From assembly GCA_022605425.2 (NCBI GenBank), contig CM061251.1, positions 837,001-901,000 of the forward strand: 64,000 nucleotides of DNA, read 5' to 3'. The stretch is from Hamiltosporidium tvaerminnensis. Lineage: Eukaryota; Microsporidia; Dubosqiidae. Positions within the stretch are counted from its first letter, which is position 1; each line of letters opens with the position of its first letter. This document shows, piece after piece, positions 13,152 through 24,346 of this stretch. The position numbers and the translations under genes are program-made. The notes beneath the pieces are model-generated. The model saw only the letters and a program-made list of their open reading frames with translations, searched no databases and was not told where the DNA came from.

Positions 13152-13155
13152 CCCC
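13152..13155 (+). promoter_or_regulatory. CCCC start-proximal signal
   Basis: CCCC ends 3 nt before the ATG at 13159 in an otherwise A-rich leader. It fixes the start of the CCCH gene. Confidence 0.65.
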
Positions 13156-13158
13156 TAA

Positions 13159-13722
13159 ATGGAAGATTGCTATTACTTCTTATATTCATCATGCTCTAGA
13201 AACGGTTCATGTGTGTACAGACATTCTCAAGTTGCCAAAGAGAATCCAGTATTATGTAAAAACTGGGATAACAAAGGTATATGTTTTAAAGACTGCCCTT
13301 TTCGTCATTCTAGATATCACTTATCTAAAAACAGAAAAGATATTCTATGTTATTGGGAAAGCCAACCGGAAGGATGTACAAAGGAGTTTTGTGAGTTTAG
13401 ACATTTAAATTTATATAAAGATTCATGGAAAGATGTTCGAGTAAAAAGTTTAGAAGAAATCCGCCAAGAAAAAATCGAAAGGCAAAACCTTTTAAAAAAT
13501 GCAGGAAAAAATAATTATGAATTATCATTTGAAAAACTTAAAATATCAGAGTCTATGTCTGCTAGCCAACCAAATATTCTTTCACAATTTAAATCTGAAA
13601 CGACAAATTCTTTATTTCCCGAAGAAAATAAAAATAAATTTTCTTTTTTTGATAGAAAAGATACCAAAAGTACAGAAAATTTATTTGGATATAATACACA
13701 TGAAAATGTAAGAAAATGTTAG
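13159..13722 (+). CDS. triple CCCH zinc-finger protein, ZC3H11A-like
   Basis: A 187-residue protein with three tandem CCCH fingers at the very N-terminus. The ligands are C4-C12-C18-H22, C33-C42-C46-H50 and C64-C73-C78-H82. The spacing and wording (EDCYYF.YSSC, then CYWESQPEGC in finger 3) match the N-terminal module of ZC3H11A, which in animals binds RNA and works with the TREX mRNA-export complex. A charged helical stretch follows (about residues 95-130), then a Ser/Asn-rich tail. At 187 aa it is far shorter than animal ZC3H11A (about 800 aa), as is usual for microsporidian orthologues. A nuclear RNA-binding role in mRNA export is inferred from the fingers only. It stands alone, with no neighbouring gene within 5 kb, and has a CCCC signal 3 nt before the ATG. 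Confidence 0.85.
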   Translation: MEDCYYFLYSSCSRNGSCVYRHSQVAKENPVLCKNWDNKGICFKDCPFRHSRYHLSKNRKDILCYWESQPEGCTKEFCEFRHLNLYKDSWKDVRVKSLEEIRQEKIERQNLLKNAGKNNYELSFEKLKISESMSASQPNILSQFKSETTNSLFPEENKNKFSFFDRKDTKSTENLFGYNTHENVRKC

Positions 13723-16628
13723 AAAAAACAAATTTGTGGCATAAATAAAACGTTTGCACAATGAAAAATGATAATTATTTAGTTTAATGAATATACAGAT
13801 AGAAGAAAAATTTAAAGTTATTAAAATGATTGTTTACTCTTACAAGATATTGATATACTACGCTTTTAATTTTTTCAATTCAATATATTTCTATTACAAG
13901 TTTTCTGATTGAATTTTAAATCCTATATTGTTTTATGAAGTTACAAATTTCTTTTTCTTCACAGATGAAATTAATATTGTATAATTGTTTGATACAATGT
14001 AATTATTATGAATTAGTTTGTTATATCGGTTATATTATCCTCATTACTAGATTTAATTTATAAAAACTACGAAAGTGTGAATATAATATTTAGGTTTTCA
14101 AATAGAACCAATTAATTTTAAATTACTCTTTTTTTTCCGAATTATTTTTATTTCGTGGCGCTTATTCTGGGAAACTTTTTAAAATAAAAATAATTTACGG
14201 TATAAATTCATGACATGTTAGATAGGATGAAGATTCACGTATATTTTCCGGAAAAGACCTTATAAATACCAATTTTTTGATTAATCAAACATTAGATAAT
14301 TATTTTTGCAATCAATTTCCTTATCAGGACTTTTAAAGACGATTTCTTTATAGTTAGAATTATTTTTTCTGTTTATATATTTTCTTTCTTTTAAATACAC
14401 AAATTTATGTATATCAGATCATTTCTGAATTTCATTTATATAATTTACAATATTGCACATTTTTGTAATATAATCTTAATCAATAATAACTAAATTTTCT
14501 GTATCGAATCACAATTTTTTTTAAATTACTACTAATATTAACATGCATTCCAATGGTTCTTTTTTTAAACGTAGGATTCATGTGAAAATATTGAGGATTA
14601 AAATAGTATAGAATGCTCTATGATATTCTCCAAACGATTAATTAAATTAAACCAATTGTTTATAGATTTTATAGACTAATTTACATGACATAAGTGGTCA
14701 AGGATTTACAGAAAATTATTATTTGAGAACTTTTTTTTATTTTATTAGTTCTTAATCTAATTGAAGAAGTTTTAATAGTATAAAAGCCTATATTTAGGAA
14801 TCATTTACAGGAAAATTAGGAATTTGGATTAAATTCTAAAAATCTTAAAGCTATCAAGTGTTGTTTAAACATTATTCATAGCTGAAAAATTTTCGAAACG
14901 CGATCATGCATGATAAATAAAGTCTTATAGATTTATAAGAAAAATATATGGCAGCCTTAAAATTTTCCTTACAAAAAGCCAAGATATCAATAATCAAAAT
15001 TTGAATAATTCCAAGGTTTGAGTAAAATTCCATTGTAAAAACAATATTTGTTTTTAAATCTTATACGTTTGAAAGAAAATTGCAACAAAATTATTTCTTT
15101 CGAATCTGTAAGGTGAAGTTGACTTAAAATTAAAGCCTAAATAAATTCGTAGGGTTTGAAAAATCAACAACACCTTTGTATGTTTTCTGTGTTAACTTTG
15201 ATGTTGAAACAGCCATTTACAAAACGAGGCGAAGATTTTTACCAACTTGGTTTGTAGTTTTTGTGCAACTTAATATTAAAATATAGCTGAACCCACTCTC
15301 TTACCGTATAAAAGATTCGAACACAGTTCTTGCCTCGGTTTAGAAAACTTGGTCCCCATGGATACCAAATTGAATTTTTAAATGCCAGTAGAGCTAAATA
15401 GCAAGTTATAAATTTTGAATGACATTTCAATGTCTATATTTACCCCACGTGAGTTTTTTTTTTAAATCATAGCTTGAAATGTATTGATTCGGAATGTATG
15501 GAGTAAGTTAGAATTATGCTGGTCTCGGGTAACTCCAAGTCAGATTTCAATGCTGTGATCACACACCAAGCAACTGATACTTATGAAACAAGGGAATTTC
15601 ATGGGTCACTAAATGACATCTGCACATCTCTTAGATTAAAAGCTTTAGAATATAGGTATCAATAGAGTATTGTAATAGAATTTATCCGTGTTAGACTAAA
15701 ATTGCGTGAATTTTATGAAAATAATGTAACAGGTGCTACATTTATTAAACATTTAAGATTTTAATATAATAAAAATATATAGTCAGATAAATTCTAAAAT
15801 GAAAGTAAAATAAAATGATAAAACTACGATCCTATTGATGATATCGACTACTTTAATCTAAATTAACTTCATACACGTATATTATATGATGTAGATTTTA
15901 TTGTAATATGAGCTATAATAACATTAAACGAATAATATAGGCTTTAAAAATATATTATGACAAGGGATCACGTAAATAACAGCATATATTAGACAAATAG
16001 GCAAATATTATAGCAAGATCTATAGGGTTAAACTTCTTGCAAATAAGGAAATTAACCACCAGGTAACTAAAATCTTTTTTTCTATTCAGAAGCTAGAAGA
16101 CCATATCCTAATTTTATGATTCAAAACTATGCAAAAAAATTATTGATTGAACATGGATAGAAAAAAGAAGTGCTTGAATATGTAGTTTTAAAACGTATGA
16201 TGTATGAATTACGAAGAATTTTAGAAAACTCATCATAATTTAAGCTTGGTCTACTCAACTTATAAAAATTTTTTACTTTATTCTAGGCCTGCTGTTCCAA
16301 ACTACGATCTGCAGTAGCAGTTCTGAAATTACCTTCACTTATCCCACAATTATATTTTTGTAGAGTAAGGGGTTTTTTAAGCTAAAAAACGATTAAACTT
16401 TCGTATATTATACAAATAAATTAAAGCACAAGTAATATTTGTGTGATTCGTAATCAAAGAAAATATATTTAGGTTCTAGTATTTATTTGATTTATATCTT
16501 TTTGTCCTATGTTTTATACAAAAAAATAATAATGAAGTAGTATAAATATTGATTGCAAATATATTATTTATCAGAATGATCTGGTTGAGATTTAAACCTA
16601 ATGATTTTTGAAATCATAGGTCTAATCT
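13723..16628. other. non-coding desert
   Basis: AT-rich with no credible frame. A B-box-like GTTCGAATC on the minus strand near 15314 has no partner arms. Nothing else was recognised. Confidence 0.55.
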
Positions 16629-16850
16629 ACTAGTAAATTATCAATAAATATTTGAAGTGGTTATATGTTAATTTTGATCTGTAAATATTCTTTATGTATC
16701 TAATTTTGCAGAATAGTTCTTCAGAAGATACATATTACCAAACGCTGGAATAAATGCTCGAGCAAATTCATAAACCTTGACAATTTTGTAATTGAAAACT
16801 TTTATAAAATTCAAGTAAATATGAATTACACAATTATATTTTTTTATTAT
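16629..16850 (-). repeat. dispersed repeat, copy 1 (3' part of a decayed RLE retrotransposon)
   Basis: Positions 16629-16762 align with 22241-22373 over about 133 bp. They share GATCTGTAAATA, TTAATTTTG/TCAATTAAG and a terminal CTCGAG. The similarity continues to the right (TTTTATAAAATTCAAGTAA here, TTTTAAAAAATTTAGTAA at about 22411), where the second copy runs into a relic of an RLE-type retrotransposon. The orientation is therefore inferred as minus, with this as the element's 3' portion. Confidence 0.5.
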
Positions 16851-17219
16851 CACAGGATTACATATCTATTATTTCCAATTGAAACTTTAAGGCGAGGATT
16901 TCCAAATCTGTAGAAAAAAAGTATTGGAAAATATAAATATTATTTACTATCAAATCGAAATAATAAAAAGTGAATTAAAATTATTTATAAAATATCTTAA
17001 TTAGCTAATGAAACTCTATTTGAATTAATTTCGCCGTTTGTTCACTAGGATTTTGGGCACGTAATTAATATGTGAAACTTTTTTTGTTTATTTGGATTAT
17101 AAAGAAAATTATTTTTTGACGAATGATCTAATATGACCGTATAATTCAGGCAGCATCTGATATTTTACTTGAATTTGGATTGAGATCATTCATATATTTA
17201 ATGGAATAAGTGGAAAAGA

Positions 17220-20200
17220 CAATTTACATAACTATTCATTGCTTCGTAACCCAAAAGGGAGGCAATTCCCCTTTGATATAAAAATATTTCGATGATTTGT
17301 TATAAGTTTTAAACACTCGAGAAAAAGCTTTTCCGCTGCTGATCAACCAACTGCTGCAATATATAGGGCAAAAAATTTCTTCGATTTTTCACCAGATTCA
17401 CGAAAATAGATAAATTAAATGCTGATATTTTATATATTTAACAGTGGATATTTCGGTTATAACTTCGAACATTCCCCCTCATTTTCACATAACAACTTGT
17501 GATGAATAATACAATGTTTTTCAATGATTTCGAACTTCCTTCTTTTCTAACACCTGTCATACAAAAGTATTTACACAGTTATTTTTTTGCTCATATTTCT
17601 TCCGCCATCAGATGTATTTCACTTCAAGTTTCCCCATCGAAGGCTTTTCTTTGCAATAGATTTTTTTACAGAAGTGACATAATTTGCCTAAGGGTGTGTT
17701 ATGAATACTCATAATTTCTAAAAGTTATTCACATACTTCATCACTTAGATCAATTCCTCGAATAAAAAACAAACCCTAAGCTATAACTGAAGAATCAGTT
17801 GAATCATGGAAAGCCAAAAAAACCGTTTCAAATGTCTGTTTTTGTCGGACATTTGTGTAATTTTATTGTTTGCCTAATCGCCGCCTGCTCTACTCGCGTT
17901 TCTTTTGTCAAACAAACTGATGCTTTTTCAAATATATATTTTGGGGTAATTTACCAATGCAGCATGTCAAATAATCTCTAATAAACTTACTGTTTCTAAA
18001 TGTTATACTTCGCTTTGTAACAATTAAGTCATAAGAAAAACATCTTGGGTTGCTGCTTCTTGGTCAGCTTTACTTTCTTTATCAACGTTTGTTGAGATTT
18101 TAACCTGCATTTTTAACTTAAATATTTTTTAAAAAAAAATTTAGTATATTTCAAGTAATATATTGAATGTTCATTTAATGACGTTTTATTTTGTTATTAA
18201 TAAAGACTGTAATAGTTTAAATAGAACACGGGCCTTATTATATTACTCGACTTAATAACAAAGTTCCGAGCCTCCTATTGCTCTTTAAGGATTCTGAATT
18301 CACTTACCAACATTCTTTTACCCTCACTATTTATTCCATTCCAATTTAAAGCATGAACTATAAATACTGTTTGGCTAACATTCAATTTCTTTTAAAAAAA
18401 TAAACTAATAAGTTCTTTAGTGCATTATACATTCAGGAAAAAATAAAAAATTAGAAAAAAATTGATCAGTTGAAGGAAAACATTAAAGAATTTGGTTTTA
18501 ATAATTTTTATTAACAAAAACTATCAAAGGCACAGTAAAAATTTCAATAAAACTAAAAAGCTACAAAGACATAATATAGTATTTACTTACAGACAAAATA
18601 AGGAATAGATTGACATTTGACCATTACACCTGATTCTTGTAATGTAGATCAAGATATGATTACGATCAGAAAGATGATTATATCAGTCTTTTTGATTAAA
18701 CAGTGGGTCTTATTATGAAATTTAAAGTCAAATATAAAATCTGATGATCCATATCAACTAAATCAGTTTTTGTCTTTAATAATACAAATACGGGATTATT
18801 TTTTAATTTTCATGGACCTTCATCACCTTTATCATTGATAATATATGAAGAAACTAAGATGTGATAGCTGGACGGTTTTAGCCAAGCTAAAAAAGCAAAA
18901 AATCAATAAAAAGATGCTATTTATGCTTTTCAAGTGAAAATGATGGCTCTAGAAACTCTCATATCGAATTTGTGCATTTTTTCAAAGTATAAATCTCGAT
19001 TTTTATATCTATTCTTTTAACTTCAAATTACTAATCTAAAAACAAAATATATTCTTTAAATATCGCTAAAATAAATGAATATTTCTATGATCATATGTTT
19101 TTCAAACCATCAAAAATTTATTCCAAATAGAATCATTGTTAAATCTGCAAAAAAATTCAGTACTTTGACCTAAAGAATAATGATTAATTGGCCCTCAGAC
19201 CTTTTATATCGTCAAAACAGACCACCATCTAACTTTTTTTTTCGACATTCAATTTAGATAATCAGATTAAGCTTCATATACCCATACATTTAAAAAATTG
19301 CTGCACTATTCTTTCTCAATATCGAATTGCTTCAAATACCAACTCGACAAGTGCATTCGAGTACTTTCGATTCGATATTTTCTATTTTCTTTTGAGGTAA
19401 TTTCTAAGAAAATTAAATGATCAGGCTCTGAAACATTTCTATGAATTATAAATTAAATTTATTTGTTCAATTGTGGGTTTTGGGATTTTTTTGGCTGTAT
19501 TCGTCAAAAAATGTGATAATTTTTGAATGATTCTAAAGGTTACTCTAGCAATCGTCGTATGTTAAGCATTGTATCCTGCCACAAATAATAAACCTGTTTT
19601 TTCTTTCGTTCGCCAAATTTTCACCCAAATCATCCATCATTGGATCTAAAAATTTATTATCGCCAGCTTTTTATCTATATTGGCCTACCAAAGGATGTCT
19701 CCTGGTAAAAAGGCGTTTTTTTCATGTTAATTTTTCTTTTATTAAATCCCAATTTTCAGAGAAACTCTTACGAAGAAAGAATTTCTTAGCGTAGATTTAC
19801 GACTATCCTTTTACATACTTTTTTTTTCTAAAAAGAGTTGATTTTGTGAGATATTGTATCTATAGCATTTTAATATTAGCAATCTGGTGTTTCTTTGGAC
19901 ATATTCGTGGCCAGTATTAAAAATGCTTTTAGAGAATTGAAATCAGACGGCAATTCATTTTAAAATATTCAAATGATGTAACATTCTATAGTAACTAAGC
20001 AGTGTTTTTTACAGATTCATATTTACAAATAGTAAACGAAAATGCGCTCCGAAAATACTTTTTTTTACGTTTGTTTAAATAAAATTAGATTTATTTTATG
20101 TAGCCAGATACCGTTGTTTTAATTTGCTTAGAATTTCGCTCGCAACCAGTTTTATTGAGGACCTTGTTATTATACCGTTAAAGATGCGATTGTTGCCTTT

Positions 20201-21130
20201 GTTTAGACCAGAACTTCGTTGTTCGGTTCTTCATTAAATATATATCGCTATTTTCGTCTGGAAAATAACTCTTCCATCTTCTTCAGGTTAGCCTTCATGC
20301 TTGAATTAACGTTATTTAAATTATCTAGTCATTATTTCCATATTTCGATATTTAACAAAGTGGTTACCAGTCTGTTAATGATATCACGCTGTTTCACTTT
20401 AGTAAACCCAATTTTTAGTTTCTTCACCTTACACATTCTCAAACTGTGTTAAGTTATGAAGTTTTTATTTTAAGGAAAATTCATTTTTAAAAATTGACTT
20501 CTCTTAAAATACAGAGGATTGGTTCTTGCTCGTCTGAAGTTTTGCATACTATTATTTTTTTTGTAACAGTAATATCCTAAACCGGTCGAATTCTTTATAA
20601 AATCTGCATTTGATCATTTTTTTTAATTCACCAAATCTTACTTCTCGAGTTTTTTGCGAGGTTAAATCTTCAAGCTGTTTGCTTTCTGATATTTTTACAA
20701 GGCTACGTATTTCTTTACATGATTCAAAAAAGAAGTACTATCTTTATTACCCATTTAATCAATTCAAATTACTTCCATACAGACAATTTTTTAACTACAA
20801 ACCGTCAACTACCTGCATTATGTGGCTTCTATATATATACACAAACAATATTATCATACGCCATAATTATTTAAAAGTTATCACATCTACATTAGAACAT
20901 CGTCTCTGCCTACATAGATTACATACAAGAAGTATCGAAACCATTAAGAACATATTCGCTTTTGTAATGTTTCGCCAAATTAGATGAGTGCGAAGACCCG
21001 TATATGTTTTGTTGTGTAAAAAAAGAACTGTAGAAACGACCATATTTTTGATTATACTAAACCGATTCATCCAACACCATTCTTGATAATTCAAAGAAAC
21101 GAAGCTTCCTCTATCGTAGGGCAGTAATGT
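17220..21130 (-). other. stretch of decayed coding-like sequence, origin unknown
   Basis: Base composition is less AT-rich than in the flanking deserts. The minus strand contains short open peptides with balanced composition separated by stops and shifts, for example NKFLDPMMDDLGENLANERK (complement of about 19.6 kb), VKISTNVDKESKADQEAATQ (about 18.1 kb) and a 75-codon frame at 20867-21094. None has an ATG with a C-run, and I recognise no domain. This looks like an old mobile element or pseudogene. Because the repeat at 16629-16850 looks like the 3' end of an RLE element on this same strand, the stretch could be the 5' part of that element; this is inference. Confidence 0.3.
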
Positions 21131-22240
21131 GTCTTTTATCTAATTCAGCATTAGGTCGCCAAAATATATTTATAAAATATTTTTGAAAATTTAGCATACT
21201 TACCTTTAAAAAAATATAGAATCTGTCGTTATTATTTTCGTTGGGATTCCCGTAAAAATTTTAAATATATCTGGGTACTATTAGCTCAGTTCTTCTATTT
21301 TTCATTGAACATAATTATTAAATCTAAATCAACGAAGTTTAAAAATATATTTAATATTCGAATTTTACTTGTGTTTAGAGCATTGGTTCTTTTTAACCGT
21401 TAACCTATATATTCTCAGTTCGATTGAATTCTGTTCCTTTAAGTCTTATTTACTTTAGTCTTATTATATTCCTATGATTTTACGCAAGTTTATTTACGTG
21501 TTTTCTAAGAATTGAAACCAAATATATTCTATTATCATGTACTTTTCCGTGTCTGAGAATATTTATTGTAAAAAGTAATAATAAACTTTTGAAAAATTCC
21601 TTCTCTTTTCATAATTTGGAGTTCTTTGGGATAAAGTTTTTAGTCTCATGTAAGTACTTTTATGTTTTACCAAGACTTTGCGCTGAAAAATACTCGAAAA
21701 GCTACAGCCTTAGAAAAGTCCAAAAGAACTTCTTAAAAAATTTAGAAAGTTTAAAAATTAAATTCTTTCAAGAGAATATCACATATTTATAAAAATATGA
21801 CATATGTATTATCGTTTTCGTGATATTAACATAGTTTTAGGGTTAAATAGATAACTTCATCTCTAACACATCAACGTTATCTCTTATAATATCTAAAACG
21901 CAGAGATTATTATCATAAACAGGTATCTCATATTAGTCTGCGGCCATATTTTTCTGCCCCGCCACGAATTTTGTAATAGAGGAAATTAAATCAAAAAATG
22001 AAGATAAATCGTCCAATAAAAATTGAAATTATAGATAATTTAGGCATATATTTGTAATGTAAAAAGATTAATAGAGTTTTCACTGTATTTTAAACTGTGA
22101 AATTTCCTTTTTTTTGATTATTTTATACTAAAAAATGAAATGAATTAACAAAAAATATGTGGCACAATTTACTATTATAGAGATTGGTGTAGTTGCGATT
22201 TTTCAATGCTATTTTACTAAAATTTATGTTAAATTTACGA

Positions 22241-22373
22241 CTAAAAATTACCAGTAACGACTTAGACCGCTTATTTGTCAATTAAGATCTGTAAATAGTT
22301 TTTTTATATTTAATTTTGGAGACAGTTTCTTTGGACAAATATGTAGAGCCGAAAGCGGAATTAAAACCTCGAG
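22241..22373 (-). repeat. dispersed repeat, copy 2
   Basis: This is the partner of 16629-16762. It lies immediately 3' (on the minus strand) of the RLE retrotransposon relic at 22400-22600, so it is probably the untranslated 3' part of that element. Confidence 0.5.
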
Positions 22374-22399
22374 AATATCTATTAACGTGATTAAATACC

Positions 22400-22600
22400 G
22401 GTTCTGAAGACTTTTAAAAAATTTAGTAATTTTTTTCTATTTTTGTATAGAAATATCATTAAATACCTGTTTATTTTTATGAAGATCTACATCAACCTTA
22501 AAATTTTAATAATTAAAATTTCAGAAATATATTCCTGTATGGTGGCATAAAAAGCAATGATTTCTTGGACCGAGTGACTCATTTTAAACGTCATTTTGGT
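22400..22600 (-). pseudogene. relic of RLE-type non-LTR retrotransposon C-terminus
   Basis: Positions 22555-22580 match 28494-28519 of the better-preserved element at 23 of 26 bases. Both encode SHSVQEII on the minus strand, and all three differences are third-position synonymous transitions. Further downstream on the minus strand the translation keeps traces of the endonuclease region (an NR....F....KNRKK-like string where the other copy has NRPDIFILDKRKNK). The rest is full of stops. It is a dead fragment. Confidence 0.5.
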
Positions 22601-23520
22601 TCGCGAGCCAAAAATGTTTGGAGACCCTTGATCCAGAGATATATAGAACCCATTATTAGCAATAAATTAATTGAACCTCACTAATGTATGTTTCCCGGGG
22701 TTTGATTGTATTTTGTAACTGTGTACAAGCCCAAAAAACCAGAGCATTTACACATACTGTTCCCTTTTCAAGTTTAAAAAAACTTCTCATCGAGATATAT
22801 ATTAGAGAGTTAGACAGTGTCTTTTAAACGTTGCCATATCACATAAATTAGGATAATATGCAATTAAACATTCTAGCAAATGAGGCCATGATTTCAATGT
22901 ATATAAGACCAAGTCTTATAAGCCGAGTGAGACAAAGTTTTTTGAGGTTTATGATAATTAACCAAACCTATAATCATGATTTACGATCTAGTTACATCAA
23001 AAAACTACAAATTACCGTTATAAAAAACAATTCTAATAGAATAATCATCCGTTATACGAATTCCCATAAAAATCCTAAAAATTTAGAATTGCTTTCATAC
23101 CTACCACGAAAATGTAAAACTAATATTTGCACTAATCGTTGCTAAATATATGTTTTAACGTATGATTAGCTCCATTCAACCCTCGAAAAAATTCAAATTT
23201 ATATATTAGTTATACAATTTAATTAACCTCTTTGAATTTCAATAAATATTACCTTAATAATTATAAATTTGATCTATATGATTAAGATTTTAATTTGTAA
23301 ATATACACCATAAATTAACTTCATACAGAAATATTCTTCTGATAAAAAAAACATTTAAATCAAATAAAAATATAAAATACAATTCATCAAGAAAAGGGTT
23401 TGGAGAAAAAATAGAATTAAAAATCCATATGAAATTCTCGTTAATAATATAAATCAGCGACAAGATATTTTCATCTTTCCCAAAGTCTTTAATATACCAA
23501 CTCTTCACTTTCAAATTCTA

Positions 23521-24030
23521 AAAATAAAATTAAAAATACAATTAAAAATACAATTAAAAATAATTAAATATATTCATATATTCAGTCTTCAATTCTTTTT
23601 AATCATTTAATCATCTGATTATCTAAAACTTAAATTAAATATAAAAAAGAAAATACTTTTGATAAAACTTAAAAATATAATTTAAAAACCAAAGACATAA
23701 ATTTACCTATAAATTGAATAAACAATCAATCAAAAATAAACAATCAATAAAAAATTAAGAAAAACATAAATAAATCACTAAAAAATTAAGAAATAAAGAA
23801 TTAAGAATTAAGAATTAAGAAATAAATTAAGAATTAAGAAATAAATAAAAAAAGAAATAAAGAAATAAGAAATAAATAAATTAAGAAATTAAGAAATAAG
23901 AAATAAAGAAATAAATCAATCAATCAGTAAAAAATTAAGAAATAAATAAATTAAGAATTAAGAAATAAATAAATTAAGAATTAAGAAATAAATAAGAATT
24001 AAGAAATAAAGAAATAAGAAACAAAATTTA
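23521..24030 (+). repeat. purine-rich simple repeat (AAATAAATTAAGAATTAAGA-like)
   Basis: About 500 bp of irregular 5-12 bp units made of AATTAAGAA, AAATAAAT and AAGAAATAA, almost without C on the plus strand. It forms the far 5' flank of the 733-aa gene. Confidence 0.8.
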
Positions 24031-24306
24031 AAAACATCAATCAATCAGTTTCTTAAAAAAATAACCAATCAGTAAAAAATGCTTTAACAAATAAAAAATA
24101 TTTTTTCTTATAATTTATTTATAAACATTAAATTTAAAACTTTGTTTGAAATTAAACAAACCAATTTAATCACTTATCTCCTTTAAAACCCACACCGCCA
24201 ATAGTTTTATAAATTTTATATTTTTATCAAAAAAAATGTTTCACCAATCAACCAATCATGAAATAAAAAAATTTCTTTTTCAAAACAACAAAAAGAAAAG
24301 AAAAAA

Positions 24307-24310
24307 CCCC
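24307..24310 (+). promoter_or_regulatory. CCCC promoter-type signal
   Basis: CCCC lies 36 nt before the ATG at 24347, further than in the other genes here. No ATG occurs between it and the chosen start. Confidence 0.45.
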
Positions 24311-24346
24311 TAATATAAATATTTAAGCATAAACAAAACTAAAATA

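Noticed and set aside
15280-15390. B-box-like GTTCGAATC and a TAGCTC-type A box on the minus strand
   Set aside because: The T-stem does not pair and the A-to-B spacing is too long for a tRNA without an intron; no shared SINE body follows.
22858-23145. 95-codon ATG frame on the plus strand
   Set aside because: No C-run, no recognisable domain, and it lies next to the decayed RLE relic on the other strand.
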